A stretch of DNA of 64,000 nucleotides, from positions 62,001 through 126,000 of the forward strand of contig WBMZ01003274.1 in NCBI GenBank assembly GCA_013400975.1, given 5' to 3'. Positions within the stretch are counted from its first letter, which is position 1; each line of letters begins with the position of its first letter. The translations under genes were made by a program, and so were the position numbers. Of this stretch, positions 24,866 through 36,182 are shown one piece after another. The notes under the pieces are model-generated. The model was not told where the DNA came from and searched no databases. It saw nothing but the letters and a program-made list of their open reading frames with translations. Source of the stretch: Atrichornis clamosus (Eukaryota; Chordata; Aves; Passeriformes; Menuridae).

Positions 24866-25005
24866 TTTCAGTTTATGAAGATGCAAGTCCTTCTGACGCA
24901 CAAAGGGATAAACCTCTGACAGGCTGCAGTGCTCAGAGGCAGGAACTCTGGCAACCTGTGTCTAATGCTGGATACCATGTATTTCTGCTTTCTTTAATGA
25001 CACGG

Positions 25006-25023
25006 TTATATATATATATATAA
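25006..25023 (+). repeat. TA microsatellite
   Basis: An uninterrupted TTATATATATATATATAA tract of about 18 bases. Simple dinucleotide repeat with no associated gene. Confidence 0.85.
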
Positions 25024-26555
25024 TCTGTGTGTTGTCTAGATCAACAGATAGCTTACACTTATGGCAGATATGACTTCACATTTTTATTCTTTTGAATTGA
25101 TTTGACAGAATCCACTTTAATTAGGAAATAAGACTGTTAACTGGAAAATTCTTAAAAATCCATTTATCCTGTTAAAAATGAACTCAGACTTCTACATCTG
25201 GATTGTCTTGTAGTTTTGTGAAAAGCACTGCTAGATGTTTTGATGCCAAACTATGTGAGCAGTGATGAGATCAGCACAGGATCTTAACAAACCTGAAGTT
25301 CAAGCCCCTATCCCGTGTCTTTTTGGCTCCAGTCTGATTGTAATGGTGTATTTACACCTTAGCAGGAATTCAGTATAGGGCACAGTCAGACATATATGAT
25401 CTTTATAAACTGGAAAAATATGTTCAATGTTCAAAACATTTTATTTCCTCTCATTATTTTAAACAACATTGACGATGTGCCCAAAAGAAATAGTATTTTG
25501 CAGAGAATTATTCAGGGAGATGCTCCCCTGAAGAAGGCCTTTGCTGTAGTAAAGATCCTATCTAGGTGACTGAAAGCAGCTAGCCGTGGATTAGACAAAG
25601 TCAGCAGGGACTATGCATTGGCAGTTCCTGAGTGGCGGATGACCTTTGGCTGCCCCTATGATCCCAAAGCTGCAGTTCAATTTTCCATTTCAGCTTTACC
25701 CAGTGAACAAGGTCAGCCTATATTGCCTGCGACAGATTGATATCTTAGATGCGTGGACATTTCAGGGGGTGAAGGGGTTTCTTACATAACCCTTCCTTCT
25801 TTGTGGGGGTTTTCTTTATTCTCTTTATTAATCTACTGTTCATTTCTTTATACATTTTGTATTTTCAAATGACAAAAACATTATTTTAGCAATGATTTAG
25901 TGACAGCTCTAATTATGTGATATATCATCTTTTTAGTTTAGTTTTAAAGCTTAAAATCCTCAGTGTTGCTGCAACAGGGTGGTGTAAATGAAAGTTAAAA
26001 TGTTGACTGATGAGGCTGTTATATATCACTTTTGTGTGATGTAAAATTGCTGTGGCTATTTTCTCAAGGGCTGTTCTTTTATGAGACTGAATTACATCAT
26101 TGCTTCACAGAAAGCATTTTTCTGCATGATCAGGAGGCACACAGGCTGAGAAAGAGATGACTGTCAGCAGCCAATGGGAGATGCTGCTTCTTAGCACTAC
26201 TCCATGAAGACATGCTCCTAAGGGCATGTTTAATTTTGAGCATCAGTGGTCTCACTAAAATCTTGAACGCTAGTCATGGGATTAGTGTTCTTTTAGGATG
26301 TCCTTGTACATTTGGGACATTTGGGGGACAATGGCATTTACAAGCAGGTTTCTCCCCCGTTCCTTCTCTCAACATTCTCTTTCACAGGTTTATAACTCAC
26401 CAAAACAATAGCCTAATTTCAGTTATCTCTGCTTCAAGTAACACGAGCACATCAAGAACAGCAGTTCTCACCCTGCTCCCTTACTGCAGGTGTCACTCAT
26501 CTTAGTGTGCACCTCCATGTGTGTTTAGAGGGAAACTCTGTGCCCACTCCAGATC

Positions 26556-26576
26556 ACTATATATATATATATATAT
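26556..26576 (+). repeat. TA microsatellite
   Basis: An uninterrupted run of TA units (ACTATATATATATATATATA...) of about 21 bases ending before TGCCTC. Simple repeat. Confidence 0.85.
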
Positions 26577-29500
26577 GCCTCTAAGTACATCAGAGTGATG
26601 TTTCTGACCATGTACAACCCTTTCCTTCCAAAACTCAGGTAGACAGATTAAACAGAAACAAATTCTGACATTGACAGTGTAGCACAGTATTTTTTAACAA
26701 CCAAAATAACACTTAAAAGCAAAGGAACTACATGATGGAAATGACTGAAGGTTATTTGGTAAAGGCTTGATTGTATCAACAAGGTGCAGTCATTTCTTGG
26801 GGTAGTGTGGAGAAAAAAAAAGGACCACAGCAAAAGGCTTCAGAGAGAAGAGCTTATGGGCTTTTGTATTTTCATCTACAATTAATTTTTTCATCTGCCA
26901 CCGTTACATGGTGTACAAGAAAGAAGGCAAAAGCATAGCTGCCCTTCACAGATCAGCAGATCTCGAGAGGGAAGAGAAGGAGAGGGTGGCAAAGTGAACA
27001 TGAGGTCTGTGTGCAGAGCCAACTTTTCTGGCAGATAGAGCAGGCGAAGGCAGGGATAGAAAGAAAGGTTGTTTGCTTATGCCAGTTGTTCCTTTAGTGC
27101 TCCAGAACAGCATATGAGCTAACTGCAAACTGCCCTGCATGGCTAAATTGCACTGACAGACAAAAAACCCTATTTGGTGATGTGATATTTATATAAAACC
27201 CAAATTAAAGCTGCTTAAAATGGACATAATACTGAAATGACCTGCTAGAGCTCAAACACTCAGGTATCTCTACTGTCTTAATCAATACACAAGACACACC
27301 AAGGTCGTGCTTCAGAAGCAGCATACAAATTAGAGCCTGTTTCCTTACAGGAAAATCACATAAAGCTGAAGAACATATAGAAGAAAAAACCATGATGAAT
27401 TCTACTACTAACAAAGCAATGCTTAAGGCTTTGAAAATTCCTAACTGTTCTGTTAAACTGATATCATGGCAACATTAACATTTACACTGGTGAGGGGAAT
27501 TTGTTTCTCAGTCCATTTCTTCTCCTTACAATGGGTTCTGGGTAAAGGGCTGTGAGAGATAGCAGGTACAAGAAACTTACTTTTATTAGGGCTAACCACA
27601 GTCCTACATGAAGAAAATGAAAGAATTAAGCCTATCCTCTGTTATAAATTAATGACTTTCCTTCAGATTTGAATCAGTCAGCTTGTTCTAGGACACTGCC
27701 TCCCCAACATTTCTCTTTTATAAACCTTGTAACTGATGAGTTCTTTTTTCTTCACTGTCCAACCATGTAACTGCCTCTGTGAAATCCTTACTCCCTGTCA
27801 GCTTTCTACTTCTCAGTGCTGTTGGTTCCTGCATGTCTGCTCTCTTGTACCGCCAGTCTCCCAGCAGCCCTGAGAGCTAAAGGAGGTACAGTAAAAACCA
27901 TCAGGAAACCATGAAACAATACAGAGAGTAGCAGATTAAGATGAAGTAGTGGTGTCTTGGGAAGGATAATGCCTTCCTGTTCTCGTAATCACTTTAGCTC
28001 CCTCTGTGCAGTAGCACGGACTCCAAGATAACAAACCAGGCTGATCTTGTACTTCAGGACTTATCTACGATGCAGATAAGGTTGGTATCTGCTGCTCTAG
28101 ATGCATGTAACAGGAACCAAGTACAATTTTCCTCCATTGAACAAAGAGTGTTGGTTTTCTGCAGTGTTAGTTTGTCTGTACTTCACTGGATAGATGAGTG
28201 CAGGGATTCCTCAAATCCTTGCATGCTCTGTGCACTGCCCAAGCCCTGTCTGAAGAACAATCTGCAGACCGTCAGTCTAGTCATGCCCACCTGCACACCA
28301 AACTATTGAATGTGCTTGGACTTGACAACCTCAGAAAAGAACATCAGTTCAAGATGCACCATAGAAATTGTACCCAGCCAGAATTCACAAAATACTGAGA
28401 AACCCACTCCCACTGCCTTCCTTTCTATGCCATCCCAGGCAGCAACCAGCACCACAGAACTGTGGGCTACCACTGATCCCTTTAACACTGCTTGGCTCCT
28501 TATCTGCCTCTGACAGGATGCATACAGCAATCCCTTGCTGAGTGACTGGTGGAGTTTTGACCACTTTGAGTAACAGTCTTTGAGACTGACAGCCTTCTGT
28601 GCCTGAAGGGATCAGAAATATGTCTGGGAAACAATTTGAATCCTAGCTCTGACACTGCCTTCCTGTATGACATTAGACATATCAGCATCTTACCTCAGGG
28701 TGATGTGTAGGTGCCCGTGATAAAAAATAATGCATCATCCCAAATCCCCCAGAGACTGGTTCATACCTCCTAAGCCAAATTGCCTCAGAGAGAAGACTTA
28801 AATCATATTCCAGGAGGTATTAAGCTCTCAGAGATATCCGAGTGTTTATGAGGTCTAAGCTGAGGACTCTTGCCAATTCTATTTTGAGAATAAGCTCTGC
28901 TACCTTTCAAGAAAATGGTTTGGAATGACACAAAAAGCAACTCTGAGGAAGCCCCTTTTCTTTCCACTCTATGCTACAGTTTTTCTGACTCAGCCCCAGA
29001 AGACTGTAGTAGGCTGAAGCTTCATATGAGAGCTATGTTGATCAAGGGTTGCATGTCTACCTAGCTCCCAGCCACAGTTTGATTTATGCTCCTATGTGCT
29101 CTTACACACAATATATTCCTATACTTTCTGGCCTATATTCAATTATACAGCTATATGTTTTGTTCCTATATGCCATAAAGAAGCTCTATCTAGTTTAGCA
29201 GGATTAGGAAAGAGTAACACCAGTTCTTCTAGCTAAAACCATTTCACTTCATTCTGAAAGATTCAGCAAGTTTAAAAGATCTCTGTTCTTCTTTCAAAAA
29301 GCCTAAGGATAACAGATCTGGTCCTCAGAAGATGAGTAGGATGAAAATTCAAGGAGAACTCAACTCTGTTGAGCATCAGAGGAAGGCAAGTAAGAATCTG
29401 AGATGTCAAGGATGAGAAAAATATAGAGAGAGAAATCTGAGAGATTAGAGAAGTACAAGACAGGTGGAGAACAGGGCAATGCTTGGAGTGACAACAGTGA

Positions 29501-31639
29501 TGGGAAGACAGTGGGAACCAAAACAAGTTTCATGTCCTTCAACCTCACTTTGTGCTCAGAATAGCTGCAAATGGAGATTAAGTTGCTGTGCTTCACTGAG
29601 ACTGATTGCTATTTATAGACCCATATTTGTCCTAGTTCTGCAGCATTTATGAATTTTTTTCTTACATTAGAACAAACACTAAAACCTGAAAACATTTGCT
29701 CTCAATGTACAACGCACTATGGAGAACATATTTGAATTTTAAAAGTGGCATTTTGATGCTAAGCTGCTTTCAATGATTTTTAATGATTTCTAGTTAGGCA
29801 GAGAACATAAAGGTTTTAGTTTAAAAGTCAAATTCATTTTATTTCATATTTAGGAAGTATGTTTTTGACATTAAGGATTGTTGTTTATTTCACAGAGAAA
29901 GAGTGACTAATTTTACTTCTTTTTCAGGTTTTCATCTTGCATCTAGAAATGACCATCACTGTTCAAAAAGCTGAAAGTTTCAAGGTATTTCTATTATTCC
30001 TTAGTGAAAAAACTTGACAAATACAAAACCTATCAATTTACTCAGTGTCATAGCTTTCAGGATTTTTTTTGACATTCAAGCTCATTTATGAAATTATTTA
30101 ACCATCTCAGTTTTTAGTCAGAAACTTTCATCAATGTAAAAATTGAATGATGACCTGATATAGTTTGTTTCAAGAATCAAAAATAGAAGGTTATGCATTT
30201 ACCAGACAATCATTTCATATCTTCCTGGAAAGGTTCCAGTAAAAAATGGAGGAGCTCAGTTTATCAGTAACCCAAAATAAAATGAAGCAATCATCTTGAA
30301 ACCTTCTATATTTAAATCTTCAGATGTTCACACAATCAGATTTTAAATGAATGATTTAAGTAAATTTTACCCTAGTGAAAAAAAAAGTAAAGAAAGGAAA
30401 AATGATCTCTAGAAGAAAACAAAGCTACAAAGAACAGAGATGAGTAACTTAGACTGTGACAGTAATCTGCATCAATTATTAAGAATTTAATAGTGGTTTA
30501 AATGTTAGGTCAGATAAAAAAGGCTGAATTTGCCTGAGAAATACATTCCAACACAACAATTTTAGCATCTGAAAGTATTCTAAGATATTATTCAACCTGA
30601 ATATGGAGGTGGGACTGGCAGAAAGGAAACACTGGAGCAGTAGGCAGGAGGTGAAAGGGGGTGGTGGGAGTGACAAAGTTGGGGAAGTAGATGTGAGAAT
30701 AGCCACGAGTAAATGCAGAAATGTAAGATGCATAACAGCAATTGAGAGAGCTGCCTTAAGAAGATGAACAAGATATAGTGCTAGGAGAGTTTAGATGAAG
30801 GGGTATCTATAATAAATGACAATATGATAAATTAGGAAAAACATGGGTCTACATTCCTATTTAGATGATTTATAACCTCAGAAGCCCAAAGGCTCATCTT
30901 GTTATTGTTCCAATAAAGGGACAGAGGTGGAAAAGACTTATGCCTTATTATTTGCTCTGCTGTGAGGGAAAATATCTATAATCACCAATTTATACCCTCT
31001 ATTTACAGCAGAAGGCTGTGCTGATTATTTTTGAGGGAAAAAAAAAAGACATGGTCATCTGGAATGATGCGTAATGATTAAATAATGTAATAAACTATTG
31101 ATGCATCTCTTTTCATGTAAAGAGGAAAATGAAGTGATACAATAGTTCATATCAGACACGAAACACAGTCAGCTCTTTGTACCCTATTTGAGAAGCGCTC
31201 GACTCTCCTGGCTGTGCATCCAGAGCCTTGGAACGCTCCCTACCCTGACTCACCCTTCTAGTTCATCTCAGGTATTGTGAAGAAAGAGACAATGGTGGGC
31301 ACTGGAAGATATAGGAAGACAAGGAATTGAATGAGACTTCAAGAAAAAATAGGGCAAAGACTGAAAAAAGTAGAACTGCATACATCTAAATAAAAATTAT
31401 TTAAGTCAATCTAAAACAGTATGTCTTGCCATGATAAGAAAAATGTATCCTTGAAAAAACATCTTAAAATCCACCTTGATTTTTTCCCCATGAGCTTGCA
31501 GGACTGTTAACTAAGGTATGGTAAGTTGTGATGCCTTACTGTAATCCCTAATTTCCTCCATGATGTAGGGATATTTATCCCTCTCATCTGTTGTGATCTT
31601 TTTAGTTTGAGTGCATGAGTTCCCTAAGGACTAAGAATT

Positions 31640-31710
31640 GAGGGCCAGATTCCCAGATAGCATAAAATGTTGGAAGCCCACTGACTTCATCAGCACTTCT
31701 GTTTCAATGC
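31640..31710 (+). repeat. Possible relic of a palindromic amniote repeat
   Basis: GAGGGCCAGATTCCCAGATA followed by GCATAAAATGTTGGAAGCCC and ACTGACTTCATCAG resembles a dispersed amniote sequence that I remember as GGCCAGATTCTCAGCTGG, GTGTAAAT and CCATTGACTTCAATGG. Degenerate, identified by eye, and without a family name. Related words appear at 19849, 36130 and 46205. Confidence 0.28.
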
Positions 31711-31969
31711 CACCACTAAAAACTGGTCATGTTTTTTATATGCTGCCTAACACTGCAGGGTACCACAACAGTGACTGTCATTAAGAATTCAGAGGATATC
31801 ATACCATTCAGGAGGAAAAAAAACCCAACCCTCTACACTGTGGAGGTACACTATTTTTCTACTCAAGATAAAAAAAGATATTTTTGCATTCTTGAAAAAC
31901 AGTGAAAAACATGCAGTAATTTAGACTTGATCTTTACCAATGTTTCGATGTGTGTCTTGAGTAATTTTC

Positions 31970-32177
31970 CTAGAAGACTTCCCATTTAAAATCTACTGTC
32001 AAAACATTTGATGGTGTTCTGGACTTTCTGTTCTCTCGAAAAAATCCACAGAGACATATTCCAAAAATTCTAGAAAATTTGTGTAAAAATTGTTGTTTAA
32101 AACACTTTTGTCCTTCCCATCTTATTACAGCATTTTGAAGAGCATCTGTGCTTATGTAGTCACGTTGACAAAGTAAT
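31970..32177 (-). CDS. Exon-like open frame, possible terminal exon
   Basis: On the minus strand a strong acceptor (TTTTTTTCCCTCAAG) ends at 32178, and an open frame follows for 68 codons to a TAG at 31970-31972. The peptide is basic and protein-like (starting LLCQRDYISTDALQNAVIRW, later a GFFRENRKSR segment). No donor with a good consensus lies inside, so if real it would be a last exon. I recognise no family. The acceptor tract is the main support; in AT-rich DNA such tracts are frequent by chance. Confidence 0.15.
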
Positions 32178-32575
32178 CTTGAGGGAAAAAAAGAAAGCTC
32201 ATTCCTTACAAAACGGTTATGCTTTCCTGCTGTTTTCATAACTGGCTCCATAATAAAACCCCACAGAAATACTACTGCAAGGATTTAAGGAGTTTTCAAA
32301 ACAGTTTATAGGACTGGGTGCATTACGTCCACTTGGCATAATATGGGATAACTATCAGGCAGGGAATTGAATATTTTTCCTTGAAAAATACTTTTACTCC
32401 AAAAGCAAATCTAGAAATTCTATTTTTTTACACTGTACTATAAAAGGCAATCTCATGACAAAAAAATCCTGTAAGACATTTTACATGTAAGACATGTTTT
32501 ACAGTGTTGGTATACAATATGTGGTAACCCACCTAAACTTTTAAATAATAAAATAAAAGAACAGAAGATGATGTT

Positions 32576-32667
32576 TTACTGCTCTCACATATTAATATAT
32601 TTTAGTTATAATGCTAACACATTACTGCTCTCACATATTAATATATTTTAGTTATAATGCTAACACA
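32576..32667 (+). repeat. Perfect 46-base tandem duplication
   Basis: Two identical 46-base copies lie head to tail at 32576-32621 and 32622-32667, each starting TTACTGCTCTCACATATTAA and ending in CTAACACA. The absence of any difference points to a recent event, or an assembly artefact, in an otherwise decayed region. Confidence 0.95.
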
Positions 32668-34259
32668 AATGCAGTTTATAGAATGCTAAGATCCATAAAA
32701 TGCCTTACCCTAACAGTCATATTTGAGGAATTTGTATGATTAACATTACATAGAAGTGACCTTCCCTTTAATTTACTGGTATTATCATTCCCAGTGCGAA
32801 CGACCTCACTTTGAGATATCTTATTAAATCACAGCACTTTAGAAGACACCCCCTCATTTGCTTCTTAATGTAATTTTTGAGACATTGTAACTCAATGACT
32901 GTTACAATAGCTCTAACACTTCCTTTATGCATCTATAGGTGACCTAATCATATCGCTTACTCTTGAGAGCACAATGAAGTTGCCCTCCTCGAGCAATTTG
33001 TACTGTAACAAGTTTTCTACTTCCTTGCCACAGCAACCACAGCACAACTACTTTAAATAGCCTCAGCACTACATTAGAACATTCCATACCTGAGGGATAT
33101 AAAGTGAAAAACTCTTTGGAGTATAGTAGAATAAACATGCAGCTATATAAGTGAATTTGTGATTTTTTTTAATCAAAGTCAAAACCCAAGTAGAAGCAAT
33201 ATCGTAGCTTACTAAATCCTTAGATCTTAAAACTGAGTTCTAATACCTACCATCCTAAAATTTTATACTGTTTCTCAGCTATTTTTAATGAGTAGACCTC
33301 AAAAAAAACCCAAACAAAAAAATCTTGAAAATACAACTGTGAGCAAAGAGACTCACAGCTGTTCTTACTTGTACTTCACATACCTCTTGTTCCCCCTGAT
33401 AAATATACTTTCGTTAACCTATTTCTCTACAGAGCAGAGCAGTAATAATTCTAGAGCACAATTTACCTTCCGAAGTAACCTTAAAAGGGTATATGGACAG
33501 AAGGGAAGACAACTGTGTAGCTGCTTGGAATATAACACAGATTGCCTCTAGCAAAGGAACATAAGGAGCTAATTACCTTGAAGGTGCAAACTAATCAAGT
33601 TAAGGTGATAGCCTCTCACATTATTCACATGAATACCCCAGACGAGGTTACTGAAAATAGTGAAGTTGCTGATGAAATGGACAGTAACATTTCACAGCAC
33701 ATGCCCAAAGGGGCCAGTCCTCAGTCCCAACACCCATTCTGTCTTACTGGTCCTAAAGTTCATATGTCTCATCTAGCATTGCTTCTGAGCTGAACCCTTT
33801 GTGTGATACAAAAAACGTATGAAATTGTTCTTTCTCCATATGTCTGTGGCCACCTGCTGCTTTTCCAGCTGTTCACCAATCCCGAAATGCAGCAACTGTA
33901 CATAAAGCTTGAATAAACAAATCTATATATCATGGGTATGGTTCAGCTGGATTAATCTGTTTTACATGATGTAGTCTTTTGCACATACGTGATTTATATA
34001 TTTAGGACAGAAAAGGATCTTGAGCATCCCTCTAATAGGGCTGTCTCATAGCCAAAGGAGTTAAACCCTAATGCCTTGAAGAAAAGGATTGTTTGTGGAC
34101 AGCACCTGCTTTGGATGGGAAGGTCTGCATCAGTTTTAGATTAGTATTGTATTGCCTTTCTTTTTTTTACTTTTACAGTAATATATAAAGATGAGACTTA
34201 CAGAAGTTTGGGTCAGTGCAAAAAAGCCTTCCTACTCATTTAGAGAGAAATAATATTGT

Positions 34260-34375
34260 TCATCTTCCAGGAGTGGAACAACTGTGATTTTTCTGTCCAA
34301 GCTCTTTTACACTAATGTAACTCCTTTCCGAAGAGTGATTTACATCATCATAAAGAGGAACACGGTCAATAACTA
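34260..34375 (-). CDS. Exon-like frame with two spaced tyrosine motifs
   Basis: On the minus strand a pyrimidine-rich tract with a good acceptor (TTTTATTTTTCTCAG) ends at 34376. An open frame in entry phase 1 then runs 38 codons to a TGA at 34260-34262. The peptide begins VIDRVPLYDDV and contains YDDV and YISV separated by seven residues, a spacing like that of tyrosine-based signalling motifs (YxxL/I-x6-8-YxxL/I). However, valine replaces the usual leucine or isoleucine, and no transmembrane segment is visible. Such a tail would suit the cytoplasmic last exon of a membrane receptor. I recognise no family and cannot find upstream exons, so the coding status is unproven. Confidence 0.17.
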
Positions 34376-34832
34376 CTGAGAAAAATAAAACAAATCTTAA
34401 TGAGGCTCCTGTGTGGTGAATAATCCCAAGAAGGGCACAATTATGCACCATTAAGGGCTGTTGCTACTTCAGCCTGAAGAGGCTGGAGGAGGTTTGCACA
34501 ACACCATATCTGGGGCAGGCAGGTCTGACTTGTTTGTATTTCTCTCCCTACACAGTATAGGCTTGGCCATCAAGCATGAAAGGTTTTTGCTCACTGGATA
34601 AAATAATTAAGATGAAATATAAGGAGAGGGGAGCGTCTTTGAACAATGCACCTTTTAGCCAGCTGCCACACTTGAGAGAAGCAGGTACTCCTGCTTTGCT
34701 GAAATTACTGACCTGGACCTTGTCATAATGGGTAAGAGATGAAATAAATTGTCAGTTTCTCAGATGTCGGTATGCACTGATCTTCCCTCGCACTTCTATT
34801 TGGCAAGACCAAATCCAGCATCAGAAATGTTA

Positions 34833-34920
34833 AGGTTGGGGGTTTTTTTTGTTTGGTGTTGTTTGTTTGTTTTGGTGAGTTTTTATCTAGTTTTTTGGGG
34901 GGTTGTTTGAATTTTTTGTG
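34833..34920 (+). repeat. G/T-rich low-complexity tract
   Basis: The plus strand is nearly all G and T over about 90 bases, with runs GGGGG and GGGGGG, T8, and TTTG/GTTT units, broken by a short ATCTAG. It resembles the tract at 19461-19528 in composition. Two G-runs of five or six are present but not the four needed for a canonical quadruplex. Confidence 0.75.
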
Positions 34921-36129
34921 TACTCCGAAAACTCAAACATGATCAACAGATGTAGCTCAGATGATATCAACTGGCATAGCATCAAATTTGGAGTAAGACC
35001 ATCTACTCTGTATTTCACTTCTCCATCTGTAAATAAGGAACTATATTTTTTAAATTGTCCCTCAGGTAAGTTGTTAGTGAAGTCAAGCAAAATATTTCAA
35101 ATCTATAATCTATTGATTATGTTCAATCAATTGATTATATATTATCTGTTGACTATAAATATGTTTTAATGATATACTATTCACAAAAAATATTTTATTG
35201 GTAATTACTTGTGATTTTTATAAAGACAAACAACACTAATTAAAGATAGTAGGCACCTCACTCAAAATGAGTGAAACTTCCAATTGTCATTAAAAAAATT
35301 CAGTAAAACTGAAAATATATTTTTTTTTTTAATTTTGCATTTCGGGTAATAAACTAAAAGGAACCCATTTTTTGCTAAGCACTTCTTGTGATGATAAACT
35401 CCATTAGTGTGAAAATTCAGAAATACAAGAGTAGAATGCAATTTTTAACTGATCTCAATATGTATTAATTGTCTGAAAATAAGCAGTAAGTGTTTTTATG
35501 TAGCTTGATGTTTATCCAACTCTAAATTTTCAGGGAGATTTTAAAGTTTATGTCAGGGGTTTAATCACTTTATCAGAGGCAAGCTTGATTGGAGATAACC
35601 TTCAGCTGCTCCATAGTTCATTTAAACTTTGATTCATCATTAATAGAATTATTTAAAATCTCTTCTATTCCTGAATACTTCCATCTTTGGTACTCATTAA
35701 GGAAATGTGTACATGCTTTGGAAAACAAACAAATTACCACTGGAATTTTTGTTGTTTGTAAAAACCTAATATGTTTTAAACAAACATGGAAATAGTAGAA
35801 GAATAAATTCCACTTTTTAAATTGGTTTTATTCACAGCTATTTTCTGTATACTTTGCAAAAGTATTAAATTTGAGAGACATGGGAATAACAACTTAATTC
35901 TTTCTTTCCTTTAAAAGAGACCAGACTCAGATTATTCTTTATATGATAATTAGATTTTCAGCTCCACTTTCATATATTGACAGTTTTAAATTTTGGTGAT
36001 GCACCATGCACTTTTAAATACCTAAAATATTTTCTTGATTGCCTGAAAACACCTACATCCTGATGGAGGAAAAAGTAGAAATGACACAGAAAAATCCTCA
36101 TCTGTATTTTGGAACACCTCACAAAATGT

Positions 36130-36182
36130 CACAGCTGGGATTTATCGGCTAGGGTACTCTCACTGATTTCAGTGCGTTTTGA
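36130..36182 (+). repeat. Possible amniote repeat relic
   Basis: CACAGCTGGGATTTATCGGC is followed by CTCTCACTGATTTCAGTGCG, similar to CAGCTGG...TTTACACC and CACTGACTTCAGTGG words of an old dispersed repeat. Weak, by eye. Confidence 0.22.

Larger units (their letters stand above)
19220..25005. other. AT-rich non-coding stretch
   Basis: No gene is supported. There is a G/T-rich tract at 19461-19528, a short repeat-type word (GCTCCCACTGACCTCAGTG) at 19849-19867, an old repeat relic at 22093-22220 and a local imperfect direct repeat at 23095-23141. A minus-strand frame at 24021-24287 has an acceptor-like TTAATTTCCCAG but no convincing donor or family match. Confidence 0.55.
25030..31960. other. 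Non-coding stretch, partly less AT-rich
   Basis: No gene is supported. The parts at 25500-25770 and 27750-28700 have higher GC content than their surroundings and contain several short open frames on both strands, none with a recognisable family or a pair of good splice sites. A TA microsatellite at 26556-26576 and a relic at 31640-31710 are listed separately. Confidence 0.5.

Noticed and set aside
30479..30733. Minus-strand frame starting like a signal peptide
   Set aside because: It continues into proline/serine-rich low-complexity sequence translated from a purine-rich tract; no donor at the end of the leader.
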